Shown: positions 1 to 8,828, counted from the stretch's first letter. The stretch: DNA of 64,000 nt from Collinsella aerofaciens (GCF_020181355.1 NZ_CP084004.1:1798001-1862000); one strand, 5' to 3'. Notes: a model not told the origin generated them from the letters alone. A program made the numbers and translations.

Positions 1-348
1 CGTCGGCACCGTAAAGACAATCTTCTTGAGCTCGATTGCCGCTGTCTTGACGGTGTCGAGTGCCTTGCCGCCGCCACAGGCGATAAGCACGTCTGCCTGC
101 TGGCAAGCGGGGGAGTTCACGACCTTGGCGATATTGGCGCGCGTACTGTTGGTGCCGTAGACGCGCGTCTCCAGAATCTCGACGTCGGTACCTTCAAGCG
201 CCGCCTCGATGCCCGGCAGCGCCGCAGCTAGGGCTCGCTTGCCACCAATGATGGCGACTTTCTTCGCGCCGTACTCCGCCAGTGCGGCGGGCAGCTCGGT
301 AAAGCAATCCTCGCCGACGGTGTAGTCGCTCATTCCGATTGTGCGCAT
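1..348 (-). CDS. Iron-containing alcohol dehydrogenase / glycerol dehydrogenase-like protein, N-terminal part
   Basis: This is the first 116 codons of a gene that runs off the left edge of the window. The start is ATG at 348, preceded on the minus strand by an AGAAGG ribosome site. The visible protein begins MRTIGMSDYTVGEDCF and contains a KKVAIIGGKRA strand-turn and an ADVLIACGGGKALDTVK segment. The latter is the NAD(P)-binding GGGK(S/A)xD motif of the iron-type alcohol dehydrogenase / glycerol dehydrogenase superfamily. The metal-binding C-terminal half is outside the window, so the substrate (glycerol, an alcohol or another polyol) cannot be named. It is transcribed away from ileS and shares the intergenic region 349-494 with it. 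Confidence 0.75.
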   Translation of the reverse strand, partial: MRTIGMSDYTVGEDCFTELPAALAEYGAKKVAIIGGKRALAAALPGIEAALEGTDVEILETRVYGTNSTRANIAKVVNSPACQQADVLIACGGGKALDTVKTAAIELKKIVFTVPT

Positions 349-494
349 GGCAGCCTTCTTTCGTTAGTTAAAGTGCTTTCAGGTATTTTGCTCCTAGAGA
401 AGGCTAACGACCACGAGAAATTTCTTACGTATGAAACCAGTGTTGAGGGTTTTTCGCCGGCGCGGAACGTGCTAGCATACTCCGCATAAGCGTT

Positions 495-795
495 GATGGG
501 GACGAGTAGTCGGCCGTCCGCATGCCACAGAGAGCGGGGAGCGCTGAGAACCCGTGCATGCGACCGATGAAAATCACCCCGGAGCTGCGGTCCCAACGGA
601 CGTGCCGCGCAGGCACGTCTTAGTAGATATCGCCGAGATGGTCGTCGATACAGGCCAGCCGAGTAACGGATGCGAGCGCGCGAATACGCGGGCGAGGGCA
701 TCTAAGCTGGGTGGTTAAACGAAGAGCTTTTACGGGCGTATAGCCCGTTTTGTGGCGCTTCGTCCCAGCTTGTAGGGACGGGCGCTTTTTTGGTG
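495..795 (+). promoter_or_regulatory. T-box leader (tRNA-Ile sensing) of ileS
   Basis: The leader upstream of ileS has the ordered elements of a T-box riboswitch. A GACGAGTAG start lies at 501-509 and an AGAGAG/GCTGAGA internal-loop region at about 530-548. A candidate Ile specifier ATC sits at 573-575 in an AAAATCACC loop. The T-box bulge sequence TGGGTGGTTAAACG is at 708-721, and a terminator follows at 755-791. T-box leaders bind uncharged cognate tRNA and switch between antiterminator and terminator. By analogy this one should raise ileS expression when charged tRNA-Ile is scarce. A -10-like TAGCATACT lies near 472. The T-box sequence is a variant of the usual GGGTGGNACCGCG. Confidence 0.8.
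755..791 (+). terminator. T-box intrinsic terminator before ileS
   Basis: Stem GCGC-tt-CGTCCC (755-766) pairs with GGGACG-g-GCGC (775-785). It is followed by a T run at 786-791, about 44 bases before the ileS start. It is the expected termination arm of the T-box leader. Confidence 0.75.
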
Positions 796-834
796 CCCAA
801 CGGGCGTGCGCGCCCACGACATGAAAGGGGTACC

Positions 835-3636
835 GTGGCAAACGAGTACAAGCAGACGATGAATCTGCCCAAGACCGGTTTTCCCATGCGTGCCGGTCTT
901 TCCAAGTCCGAGCCCAAGCGACTCAAGGACTGGCAGGACAACAAGGTCTACGAGCAGGTTCTGAAGAAGAACGAGGGTCACAAGAAGTTCGTGCTGCACG
1001 ACGGCCCTCCGTACGCCAACGGCCCGATTCACATCGGCCACGCCATGAACAAGATCTCCAAGGACATGATCAACCGTTACTGGATGATGCAGGGCTATGA
1101 GGTTCCCTATGTCCCCGGTTGGGACTGCCATGGCCAGCCGATCGAGCATAAGGTCGAGGAGAAGCTCGGCACCGAGAAGTTCAACCAGACCTCCACGGCT
1201 AAGATCCGCGAGCTTTGCAACAAGTTCGCCGTCGAGAACATCGAGCTGCAGAAGGCCGGCTTCCGTCGCCTGGGCGTGCTCGGCGACTGGGATAACCCCT
1301 ACCTGACGCTCTATCACCAGCATGACGCTGCCGACATCGAGGTCTTCAAGGCCATGTTCGATAAGGGTATGATCTATCGCGGTCACAAGCCCGTCCATTG
1401 GTGCAAGCACTGCCACACCGCACTCGCTGAGGCCGAGATTGAGTACTCCGACGAGACGAGCCCGTCCATCTTCGTGCGCTTTGAGATGACCTCCAAGCCC
1501 GCAGGCCTCGAGAACTTCGACGGCCCGGTCGACTTTATCATCTGGACGACCACGCCGTGGACCATCCCCTCCGACCAGGCAGTTTCTCTCAAGCCCGGCG
1601 CCGCCTATGTCGCCGTTGAGCACGAGGGTCGTGCCGAGGTCATGCTCGAGGACCTGGCTCCCAAGTGCTGCGAGGAGTTTGGTTGGGAGTACACCCCGGT
1701 TATGGTCGACGGTAAGCCCTATGTGGTTCCCGCCGAGACCTTCCACCACATCCACTACAAGCAGCCGATCTTTGATGGTGTTGAGGGCGTGGCGCTGCTG
1801 GCCGATTACGTCGGTGTCGATGACGGTACCGGTATCGTCCACAACTCGCCCGGCCACGGCGTCGACGACTACTTTGCCTGCCTCAAGGAGGGCATTACCG
1901 ACATCTGCATGCCGGTCGATGACGACGGCAAGTTCTACACCGGCGAGGAGTTTGGCACCGGTGGCCCCTTCAGCGGTATGGATACCGATGAGGCCAACCC
2001 GCACATCATCGAGTTCCTGCGCGAGCGCGGCACCCTGGTCCTCGAGAAGAAGATCACGCACAGCTATCCGCACTGCTGGCGCTGCAAGCACCCGGTGCTC
2101 TTCCGTGCTACCGACCAGTGGTTTGTCTCTATGGACAAGACCGGTTTGCGTGAGCAGGCTGGCAAGGAGGTTCGCGAGAACGTCAAGTGGTATCCGGCTC
2201 ACGCCGCCAACCGCATTGGCGCCATGGTCGAGCAGCGTCCCGACTGGTGCATCAGCCGTCAGCGCAACTGGGGCGTGCCTATCCCCAGCTACACCTGCGC
2301 CGACTGCGGCGAGAAGGTCATGAACGACGCCACGCTCGACGCCGTCATCAAGCTCTTCCACGAGAAGGGCTCCGACGCCTGGTTCACCGACGCTCCCGAG
2401 AGCTACCTGGGTGAGGCCTGCGTCTGCCCCAAGTGTGGCGGCCATCACCTCAAGGCCGATAAGGACATCCTCGACGTGTGGTGGGATTCCGGCGTGTCCT
2501 GGAAGGCCGTCTGCGAGTATCGCCCCGAGCTTGAGTACCCGGCTGACGTGTATCTCGAGGGCTCCGACCAGCATCGCGGTTGGTTCCAGAGCTCGCTGCT
2601 CACTTCGGTGGGCGCCAACGGCCATGCTCCCTACAAGGCGGTCGTCTCGCAGGGCTTCACGCTCGACGGCCAGGGCCGCAAGATGTCCAAGTCGCTCGGC
2701 AACGTCATCGACCCCAATAAGGTCTGTGACGAGATGGGCGCCGACATCATCCGCCTGTGGGTTGCTTCCGTTGACACCAGCTCCGACGTGTCCATCGACC
2801 ACGAGATTCTTGCCCGTACGTCCGATGCCTACCGTCGTTTCCGCAACACGCTGCGCTTCCTGCTTTCCGAGCTCGAGGGCCAGTTTGAGCCTGAGACCGA
2901 CGGTGTCGCCTTTGCCGACCTGCTGCCGCTCGACAAGCTCATGGTTGCCCGTCTGACCCAGGTTCAGGCCGAGGTCGACGACGCTTACTCTTGCTACGAG
3001 TTCCCGCGCGCTTACCGTGCGCTTTATGACTTCGTGGTTACCGAGCTTTCCAACGTGTATCTCGACGCCCTGAAGGACCGCCTGTACTGCGACAAGCCCG
3101 GCTCGCTCGAGCGCCGCAGCGCCCAGACCGTGCTTGCCGAGCTCTTCTCGATGCTCATGCGCGACCTGCAGCCGATCCTGTCCTACACGGTCGACGAGGC
3201 CATGGCCTATGCGCCCGGCGGCTGCGTCGATCACCAGAAGTACGCCGCGCTGCTCGATTGGTACAAGTCGCCCATCACAATCGACGAGGCCAATGAGTTC
3301 GAGGGCGTGCTCGAGGCTTCGCTCGAGCTTCGTAGCGCCGTGACCAAGGCCCTCGAGGATGCCCGCTCCGCCGGCACCTTCACCAAGAGCCAGCAGGTCC
3401 GCGTTAAGGCGGTCGTTCCTGCCGAGATGTACGCGCTGCTGACCGGCGACAAGGCCGTCGACCTGGCCGAGTTCTACATCGTCTCCGATGTTGAGCTGAA
3501 CCAGGGCGAGGAGCTTTCCGTCGCTATCGAGGCTGCCGAGGGCGAGTGCTGCGATCGTTGCTGGAACTACCGCACCACCGTCGGCGAGTACAACGGCCAC
3601 GCGCATATCTGCAAGCGCTGCGCTGACGCGCTGTAA
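835..3636 (+). CDS. ileS: Isoleucyl-tRNA synthetase
   Basis: This 933-residue class I aminoacyl-tRNA synthetase charges tRNA-Ile with isoleucine in the cytoplasm. The HIGH signature (PIHIGHAMNK) is near residue 66 and the KMSKS loop (GRKMSKSLGN) near residue 616. The CP1 editing domain carries WTTTPWTIPSDQAV. The C-terminus has a Cys4 zinc site (CCDRCWNY ... CKRC), typical of bacterial-type IleS. The start is taken as GTG at 835, seven bases after AAAGGGG. The reading frame stays open a further 15 codons upstream to a TTG inside the leader terminator, which is unlikely to be used. A T-box leader controls the gene. Confidence 0.97.
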   Translation: MANEYKQTMNLPKTGFPMRAGLSKSEPKRLKDWQDNKVYEQVLKKNEGHKKFVLHDGPPYANGPIHIGHAMNKISKDMINRYWMMQGYEVPYVPGWDCHGQPIEHKVEEKLGTEKFNQTSTAKIRELCNKFAVENIELQKAGFRRLGVLGDWDNPYLTLYHQHDAADIEVFKAMFDKGMIYRGHKPVHWCKHCHTALAEAEIEYSDETSPSIFVRFEMTSKPAGLENFDGPVDFIIWTTTPWTIPSDQAVSLKPGAAYVAVEHEGRAEVMLEDLAPKCCEEFGWEYTPVMVDGKPYVVPAETFHHIHYKQPIFDGVEGVALLADYVGVDDGTGIVHNSPGHGVDDYFACLKEGITDICMPVDDDGKFYTGEEFGTGGPFSGMDTDEANPHIIEFLRERGTLVLEKKITHSYPHCWRCKHPVLFRATDQWFVSMDKTGLREQAGKEVRENVKWYPAHAANRIGAMVEQRPDWCISRQRNWGVPIPSYTCADCGEKVMNDATLDAVIKLFHEKGSDAWFTDAPESYLGEACVCPKCGGHHLKADKDILDVWWDSGVSWKAVCEYRPELEYPADVYLEGSDQHRGWFQSSLLTSVGANGHAPYKAVVSQGFTLDGQGRKMSKSLGNVIDPNKVCDEMGADIIRLWVASVDTSSDVSIDHEILARTSDAYRRFRNTLRFLLSELEGQFEPETDGVAFADLLPLDKLMVARLTQVQAEVDDAYSCYEFPRAYRALYDFVVTELSNVYLDALKDRLYCDKPGSLERRSAQTVLAELFSMLMRDLQPILSYTVDEAMAYAPGGCVDHQKYAALLDWYKSPITIDEANEFEGVLEASLELRSAVTKALEDARSAGTFTKSQQVRVKAVVPAEMYALLTGDKAVDLAEFYIVSDVELNQGEELSVAIEAAEGECCDRCWNYRTTVGEYNGHAHICKRCADAL

Positions 3637-3663
3637 GTTACGGCGTTCGTAGAACGCCGTAAC
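3637..3663. terminator. Perfect 12-bp hairpin just after ileS
   Basis: GTTACGGCGTTC (3637-3648) and its exact complement (3652-3663) are separated by three bases and overlap the end of ileS. There is no T run, so this is an RNA 3'-end or processing hairpin rather than a clear intrinsic terminator. A proper terminator follows at 3861-3897. Confidence 0.5.
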
Positions 3664-3682
3664 CTACCGACGCTGCAAACGC

Positions 3683-3768
3683 CCCTAAGCGGCAATCTGA
3701 CGTTCAATCGTCGGTCGCGTACCAAAGTACGCTTCCCTCCTCTTTCACGTCACCTTGCTCGCTTAGGG
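3683..3768. repeat. Interrupted 86-bp palindrome between ileS and lspA
   Basis: The outer arms CCCTAAGCG (3683-3691) and CGCTTAGGG (3760-3768) pair. Inside them CAA pairs with TTG and TGACGT with ACGTCA, giving blocks broken by 1-2 base mismatches. A second perfect palindrome, GCGTAC-caaa-GTACGC (3717-3732), sits in the centre. The interrupted, nested design resembles intergenic palindromic repeats rather than a terminator. No second copy was found in the window. The rest of 3637-4009 holds the terminator at 3861-3897 and the lspA promoter. Confidence 0.55.
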
Positions 3769-3860
3769 ACGTTTTCGCTGTTGGTGACGATAACGCGGCA
3801 TTTCCATTGCTGGAGCTAGAGGCTTTCTTTCGACTTGCGTTTTTAGTCGAAAGCTATTAA

Positions 3861-3897
3861 GCGACATTCCGTTATTCGGAATGTCGCTTTCGTTTTT
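3861..3897 (+). terminator. Intrinsic terminator downstream of ileS
   Basis: GCGACATTCCG and CGGAATGTCGC flank a short loop and are followed by tttcgttttt. It ends the ileS transcript before the lspA promoter (TATAAGAT near 3951). Confidence 0.8.
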
Positions 3898-4009
3898 AGC
3901 TGGTTATTTCGCTTGCGTTGGTGGATATGTCGTGCGTTCTGCGTATGGCAATATAAGATAGTTCTTTGTATTAAACGTAATTCGATGTTCTTGAGGGTAG
4001 GGGATTGAT

Positions 4010-4609
4010 TTGGGTCGTGCTGGGGATATGACGCCGCCTTTGCGTTGGCGGTTGGGTGTTGCTGGTGGGGTGGCGCTCGTTGTGCTGCTTGTTGACCAGT
4101 TGACCAAGCTTGCGGTTCGTGCCGTGGGCGACGCTTTGCATGTGACTGTTATCCCCGGCGTGATCGACTTCCTGTTTGTCCGCAATATCGGCGCTGCCTT
4201 TAGCATGGGCGAGGGGCATGGCATCGCGTTTGCCGTGCTGGCGCTGGCGGTCATTGTCGCTATTGCCGCGTACCTCATTCGTGCACCCCAGCTCGCCCAT
4301 CTTGAGGTTGTGGGCATGGCGATGGTTGCGGGCGGTGCTATCGGCAACGCTATCGATCGTTTGGCCTTTGGCTTCGTGACCGATTTTATTGCCACCACCT
4401 TCATCGACTTCCCCGTCTTCAATGTGGCCGATATCGGCATTACCTTGGGCGTCGTGCTCGCCCTCTTCGGATACATGTTCTTGAGCCCCGCGGCCCGCGA
4501 GGTTGATGCGACTGCCGAGCTCAATGCCCGTGATGAGGCCCGCGCTAAGCGCAAGGCCAAGCAGCGTGGGGAGCGTGCCCGCAAGATTCGCGAAAGGAAT
4601 GAGCGTTAA
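4010..4609 (+). CDS. lspA: Lipoprotein signal peptidase (signal peptidase II)
   Basis: LspA is an integral membrane aspartyl protease that cuts signal peptides from diacylglyceryl-modified prolipoproteins. Four hydrophobic segments are visible. The conserved motifs are VDQLTKL near the N-terminus, NIGAAFS, GGAIGNAIDR (first catalytic Asp) and FNVADIGITLG (second catalytic Asp). The C-terminal 35 residues are a highly charged tail (RDEARAKRKAKQRGER) beyond the usual end. The start is taken as TTG 4010, seven bases after AGGGG. ATG 4028 is the alternative but has a poorly spaced ribosome site. The gene meets rluD in a TAATG overlap. The lipoproteins encoded further along (CbiK, the BtuF-like protein and the small lipoprotein) would be substrates. 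Confidence 0.93.
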   Translation: MGRAGDMTPPLRWRLGVAGGVALVVLLVDQLTKLAVRAVGDALHVTVIPGVIDFLFVRNIGAAFSMGEGHGIAFAVLALAVIVAIAAYLIRAPQLAHLEVVGMAMVAGGAIGNAIDRLAFGFVTDFIATTFIDFPVFNVADIGITLGVVLALFGYMFLSPAAREVDATAELNARDEARAKRKAKQRGERARKIRERNER

Positions 4610-5622
4610 TGGCCGACATCCATATTCTTGTTGCCGACGATTCCGCTGGTCAGCGTCTTGACGCCTATTTGGGCGCCAACGATGGCTGTCCCACGCGCTC
4701 TGCCTGCGCGCATCTGATCGAGGGAGGCGCCGTTGCCGTCAACGGTGAGACTTGTCTCTCTAAAAAGTGCGCCGTACGCGCCGGCGATCGCATCTCGGTC
4801 GACTTGCCCGAGCCGCACGACCCGACCGACGTGATTCCCGAGGCCATTCCCCTCGATATCCGCTACGAGGACGACTACCTTATCGTGCTCTCCAAGCAGC
4901 GGGGCCTGGTGTGCCATCCCGCCCATGGCCACGAGAGCGGCACCCTTGCGAACGCTCTGGTCTACCACTGCGGCATCGACCATCTTGGTACCGTACAGGG
5001 TGAGGACCGCCCCGGGATCGTGCATCGCCTGGATCGCGATACCTCGGGTCTCATGCTTGCGGCAAAGGACGACGACACGCAGCGCGCGCTTCAAAATCTC
5101 ATTCGCACGCGCACGCTCGATCGTCGCTATATCACGCTCGTTCACGGGCACATCGCCATGGACGAGGGCACCATCAATACCGGTATCGCCCGTTCTACGC
5201 GCGACCGCGTCAAGATGGCGGTTTCGGACGACCCCTTTGCCCGTCAGGCCATTACGACCTTTAAAGTCCTCGAGCGCTTCGATTCCACGCGTTTCGACGA
5301 CGGCTATACGCTCGTCGAGTGCCACCTGTTTACGGGCCGCACACATCAGATTCGCGTGCATATGCGCCATATCAACCACGCCTGCGTGGGCGATCCGCTC
5401 TACGGTAAGTGCGATGCGCGTGCCGATCAGGGTCTGACCAGGCAATTCCTTCATTCCTGGCGCGTCGCATTCGACCATCCCGTGACGGGTGAGCGCATCG
5501 AATGCCGCGACGAGCTGCCTTGGGATCTTGCTGCGGTTCTTGACGACCTGGCCCCGCGCTCGCTTGGCCGCACCGCCGCCGGCGACGACATCGTCCCGCA
5601 GCTTGGCCTTCTCGAAGCCTAG
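4609..5622 (+). CDS. rluD: RluA/RluD-family 23S rRNA pseudouridine synthase
   Basis: This 337-residue enzyme converts uridine to pseudouridine in large-subunit rRNA. An N-terminal S4-like RNA-binding domain (about residues 10-75) is followed by the catalytic domain. The latter holds GIVHRLDRDTSGLMLAAK, whose Asp in HRLDRDT (near residue 140) is the catalytic nucleophile of the family, and TGRTHQIRVH near residue 245. The start codon overlaps the lspA stop, the common lspA-rluD pairing. The precise target uridine (RluD-type 1911/1915/1917 or another) cannot be fixed from sequence alone. Confidence 0.93.
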   Translation: MADIHILVADDSAGQRLDAYLGANDGCPTRSACAHLIEGGAVAVNGETCLSKKCAVRAGDRISVDLPEPHDPTDVIPEAIPLDIRYEDDYLIVLSKQRGLVCHPAHGHESGTLANALVYHCGIDHLGTVQGEDRPGIVHRLDRDTSGLMLAAKDDDTQRALQNLIRTRTLDRRYITLVHGHIAMDEGTINTGIARSTRDRVKMAVSDDPFARQAITTFKVLERFDSTRFDDGYTLVECHLFTGRTHQIRVHMRHINHACVGDPLYGKCDARADQGLTRQFLHSWRVAFDHPVTGERIECRDELPWDLAAVLDDLAPRSLGRTAAGDDIVPQLGLLEA

Positions 5623-5640
5623 CCGGTATTAGGTGGTTTC

Positions 5641-5667
5641 TTGAACTCGGTAAGCCTGCGGTATGAT
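5641..5667 (+). promoter_or_regulatory. Candidate promoter of the glycosyltransferase gene
   Basis: TTGAAC (5641-5646) and TATGAT (5662-5667) are separated by 15 bases; TGATAT gives 17. They lie about 38 bases before the chosen start at 5705. The -10 overlaps an upstream ATG at 5663, which argues against that ATG being the translation start. Confidence 0.45.
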
Positions 5668-5704
5668 ATACGGTTGTTTACGTAACGCGTTCTCGGGAGC
5701 CTGC

Positions 5705-7000
5705 ATGCTCGCCTTTTTACAAACTAACACGCCCATCGTGATCTTTAACCAGATTGTGGTTACGCTGCTCACGGTCTGCTTTCTGTACCAGGTGGTCTTC
5801 TTTGTCATTGGCGCTCTTCGTGGCGAGGTCGCGCCTCCCAAGGCCAAAAAACTTCACCGCTATGCCTTCTTTATCGCGGCGCATAACGAGGAGGCCGTGA
5901 TCGCCAACCTCGTTCGCTCCATCAAGGATCAGGATTATCCGTCCGAGCTTATCGAGGTCTTCGTGGTCGCCGATGCCTGCACCGACAACACGGCGCAGCT
6001 CGCGCGCGAGGCGGGCGCCATCGTTTATGAGCGCAACGACCTGGCCCGCAAGGGTAAGAGCTGGGTCATGGACTTTGGTTTTGATCGCATCCTTAACGAG
6101 TATCCCGACACGTTTGAGGGCTACTTTATCTTCGATGCCGATAACGTCATCTCCCGCGATTACGTGTCCAAGATGAACGATGCCTTTGACCAGGGATTCC
6201 ACGTGGTCACGAGCTATCGTAACTCCAAGAACTTCGGCAGCTCGTGGATCTCGGCAGCTAATGCCACTTGGTACCTGCGTGAGGCGCGCTTTCTCAACAA
6301 CGCGCGCAATATCTGCAAGACTTCTTGCGCTGTCTCGGGTTCGGGCTACCTCATCTCCGCCAGCGTTATCGAGGGCATGCACGGTTGGCAGTTCCACACG
6401 CTGACCGAGGACATTCAGTTCACCACGTTCTGCGCCATTCACGGCATTCGCATTGGCTATGCGCCGGCGGAGTTCTTTGACGAACAACCCGTGACGTTTA
6501 AGGCGTCCTGGAAACAGCGCATGCGTTGGACCAAGGGCTTCTACCAGGTGTTCTTTACTTACGGTAAGCACCTGGTCAAGTCGACCTTCCGCTACCATCG
6601 CTTTGCCGCCTACGACATGTTCATGACGATCGCCCCGGGTATGCTGCTGTCGCTCATCTTGATGCTCGCCAATGCGACGTTCCTGATCGTGGGTGGACTC
6701 TCGCACGGCTTTTTGGCTACCGAAGTCGAGATGCAGGCCTGTGCCGCTTCGCTCATTATGACCTTCGCCATGATGTATCTGACTTTCTTTATCCTGGCGC
6801 TGCTCACGACTATCTTTGAGTACAAGCACATTCACTGCCCGCAAAAGTGGCGTCTGGTGACTAACCTGTTTACCTTCCCGATCTTTATGTTCAGCTATAT
6901 CCCCATCACGGTGGCCGCGCTGTTCCTGAAGGTCGACTGGGTCCCGACGCAGCACGCCGTCAGCGTTACCCTTGACGAGGTCATGCAAGGCGCCAAATAA
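5705..7000 (+). CDS. Membrane-bound family 2 glycosyltransferase
   Basis: This 431-residue processive-type glycosyltransferase resembles the cellulose/poly-N-acetylglucosamine synthase fold. An N-terminal transmembrane helix is followed by a GT-A domain. That domain has the entry motif IAAHNEEAVIANLV, the metal-binding FDADNV (DxD), the acceptor-side TED of HTLTEDIQFT and the QxxRW motif (WKQRMRWTKG). Four further membrane helices follow (about residues 300-420). It would polymerise or transfer an activated sugar at the cytoplasmic membrane; donor and product are unknown. ATG 5705 is chosen because GGGAG precedes it by six bases. No polysaccharide operon is attached, and a terminator follows immediately. 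Confidence 0.85.
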   Translation: MLAFLQTNTPIVIFNQIVVTLLTVCFLYQVVFFVIGALRGEVAPPKAKKLHRYAFFIAAHNEEAVIANLVRSIKDQDYPSELIEVFVVADACTDNTAQLAREAGAIVYERNDLARKGKSWVMDFGFDRILNEYPDTFEGYFIFDADNVISRDYVSKMNDAFDQGFHVVTSYRNSKNFGSSWISAANATWYLREARFLNNARNICKTSCAVSGSGYLISASVIEGMHGWQFHTLTEDIQFTTFCAIHGIRIGYAPAEFFDEQPVTFKASWKQRMRWTKGFYQVFFTYGKHLVKSTFRYHRFAAYDMFMTIAPGMLLSLILMLANATFLIVGGLSHGFLATEVEMQACAASLIMTFAMMYLTFFILALLTTIFEYKHIHCPQKWRLVTNLFTFPIFMFSYIPITVAALFLKVDWVPTQHAVSVTLDEVMQGAK

Positions 7001-7008
7001 CCACCACC

Positions 7009-7050
7009 AAAACCACCGCAAAGGGGACAGGCACCTTTGTGGTGGTTTTT
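7009..7050 (+). terminator. Terminator after the glycosyltransferase
   Basis: AAAACCACCgCAAAGG pairs with CCTTTGtGGTGGTTTT around a short GGACAGGCA loop, followed by a T run. The inner part (ggggacaggcacctttgtgg) looks like a stock intergenic hairpin unit; no other copy was seen here. Confidence 0.75.
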
Positions 7051-7081
7051 GCTTTTGAGCAGCTGCTCAAGGAGGTTTTCG

Positions 7082-7504
7082 ATGATCTATATCCCGTTTT
7101 GGATTTGCATCTTTGCCGGCGCGTGGATTGATGCCCGTGAGCGGCGGTTTCCCAATGAGCTTGCCGGCGCATGTGCCGTGGCGGCGTTAGCAGGCGTTTG
7201 GCTCGACAGGGGCGTTAACACTGCACTTGATCATGCCGGTCTTGCGGTCATCGTCTACCTTGCCCTTATGCTTACTGAGTCGCTCTGGCGGCGCCTTCGT
7301 CAAGCCCCGGGGATTGGCATGGGGGACGCCAAAGCACTCTTCGCGCTTTGCACGCTCGACCCTATGGGTGGCATCGTGGCATTTGCCGTCGCACTCCTGG
7401 CCCTGGCCCTCTCCTGCCTCTTCACAAAATCGCGCTCCCTGCCATTGCTCCCGTTTTTAGTGCCGATTTTTGCCATAATCGAGGTCGTGGGCTGCACTCT
7501 GTAA
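7082..7504 (+). CDS. A24-type prepilin peptidase-like membrane protein
   Basis: This is a 140-residue polytopic membrane protein. It carries an acidic-basic loop after the first helix (WIDARERRFPNE) and the GxGD signature (GIGMGDAKALF, near residue 78) of type IV prepilin peptidase / FlaK aspartyl proteases. It corresponds to the C-terminal peptidase core only; the N-terminal methyltransferase domain of full PilD is absent. A strong AAGGAGG lies six bases before the ATG. No pilin genes are adjacent, so the substrate is not evident. It is followed closely by the HD-domain gene. Confidence 0.75.
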   Translation: MIYIPFWICIFAGAWIDARERRFPNELAGACAVAALAGVWLDRGVNTALDHAGLAVIVYLALMLTESLWRRLRQAPGIGMGDAKALFALCTLDPMGGIVAFAVALLALALSCLFTKSRSLPLLPFLVPIFAIIEVVGCTL

Positions 7505-7535
7505 CCGATTGCGCATCGTTCTTAAGGAGCATGCC

Positions 7536-8783
7536 ATGGCAACTAATCAAGAAACGGCCGCCATCAAGGCGCGTATGGACCGTATTCCTTCGGCGTTGTC
7601 GCCCGAGCTCGTCGAGCGCATTGCCGCCAATCGTGCTTCGGGCACTGTCAATCCGTATCGTTGCAACGACGACCAGGTCATTCGTCGTGTCGATCGCGAT
7701 GCGGACAAAGGCACGCTTATGCGTCCGGCGTTTATGCGCGATACCGAAAAAATCCTCCATCTACCGGCGTACACCCGTTATGCAGGCAAAACGCAGGTTT
7801 TTAGCTTTCGAAGCAACGACGACTTGTCGCGTCGTGGTCTACACGTGCAGCTCGTCTCGCGCATTGCGCGCGATATCGGTCGCGCCCTCGGGCTCAACTG
7901 CGATCTGATTGAAGCGATCGGTCTGGGTCACGACTTGGGGCACACGCCTTTCGGCCATGCCGGCGAGCGATTCCTCAACGATATCTATCACGAGCGCACG
8001 GGTCGTTATTTTTTCCATAACGTGCAGTCGGTCCGCGTGCTCGATGCGCTGTACGGTCGCAACGTGTCGCTTCAGACGCTCGATGGCGTGCTCTGCCACA
8101 ACGGCGAGTACGAGCAGCGTGTGTTCGAGCTCTCGGACATGGGTTCCTTTGACCAGTTCGATCGAACCGTCGAGGATTGCATTGCCACAGGCTATAGCGC
8201 AATTGAGCACTTGCGCCCCATGACGCTTGAGGGCTGTGTCGTTCGCATCTCGGATATTCTTGCCTATGCGGGGCGTGATCGCCAAGACGCCATTGCGGCG
8301 GGCCTGCTGTCACCCGACGCTTTTGACGATGGGCTTGGCGGAGCATACAACAGCTGGATTCTCACGCATGCCTCTATCGATATCGTCGAGCACAGCTATG
8401 GCAAGCCGCGCATCGAGATGAGCGAGGACCTGTTCGAGGAAATCCGCCGCGCTAAGCGCGAGAACTACGAGAAGATCTATAGCAAGGGCGGCATCGAGGG
8501 CGACTCCGAAACGGAGCTGCGCGAGGCGTTCGAAAAGCTCTATGACCGTTGCCTGCAGGATATAAACGAAGGCGACGAGTCTTCGTATATCTTTAAGCAT
8601 CACATTTCGCGCATTGAGCGGCAGCTTTCCTACTACAATCGCACCTATGCATGGCAGGATGATAAAGATCAGACCGTAGTGGATTACATTTCGAGCATGA
8701 CGGACGGCTATTTCTGTGAGCTGACGAGCAAGCTGTTCCCGGGGCTGAAGTTTCCGCATCGTACCTATATTAACGAACGGTAG
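7536..8783 (+). CDS. dgt: Deoxyguanosinetriphosphate triphosphohydrolase-like HD protein
   Basis: This 415-residue HD-superfamily hydrolase belongs to the dGTPase-like group, which removes triphosphate from dNTPs. The metal-binding HD motif lies in GLGHDLGHTPFGHAGE, preceded by the TRYAGKTQVF region and LHVQLVSRIARDIG. The internal LCHNGEYE block matches the second His cluster of this family. ATG 7536 follows TTAAGGAG at a good distance. An in-frame upstream start at 7509 lacks a ribosome site. Substrate preference among dNTPs cannot be judged from sequence. Confidence 0.85.
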   Translation: MATNQETAAIKARMDRIPSALSPELVERIAANRASGTVNPYRCNDDQVIRRVDRDADKGTLMRPAFMRDTEKILHLPAYTRYAGKTQVFSFRSNDDLSRRGLHVQLVSRIARDIGRALGLNCDLIEAIGLGHDLGHTPFGHAGERFLNDIYHERTGRYFFHNVQSVRVLDALYGRNVSLQTLDGVLCHNGEYEQRVFELSDMGSFDQFDRTVEDCIATGYSAIEHLRPMTLEGCVVRISDILAYAGRDRQDAIAAGLLSPDAFDDGLGGAYNSWILTHASIDIVEHSYGKPRIEMSEDLFEEIRRAKRENYEKIYSKGGIEGDSETELREAFEKLYDRCLQDINEGDESSYIFKHHISRIERQLSYYNRTYAWQDDKDQTVVDYISSMTDGYFCELTSKLFPGLKFPHRTYINER

Positions 8784-8828
8784 TTCGTATATTTTCGGTA
8801 TACTGTTGAGGAACAACGATTTTGATGG

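Noticed and set aside
730-3606. Very long open frame on the minus strand opposite ileS
   Set aside because: It is the antisense of ileS, created by high-GC codon bias. It lacks a ribosome site and any recognisable domain, while the plus strand encodes a complete IleS.
4010-4027. ATG 4028 as the lspA start
   Set aside because: The GGGG before ATG 4028 is only about two to three bases away, too close for a ribosome site, whereas TTG 4010 has AGGGG at a normal distance. The choice is not certain.
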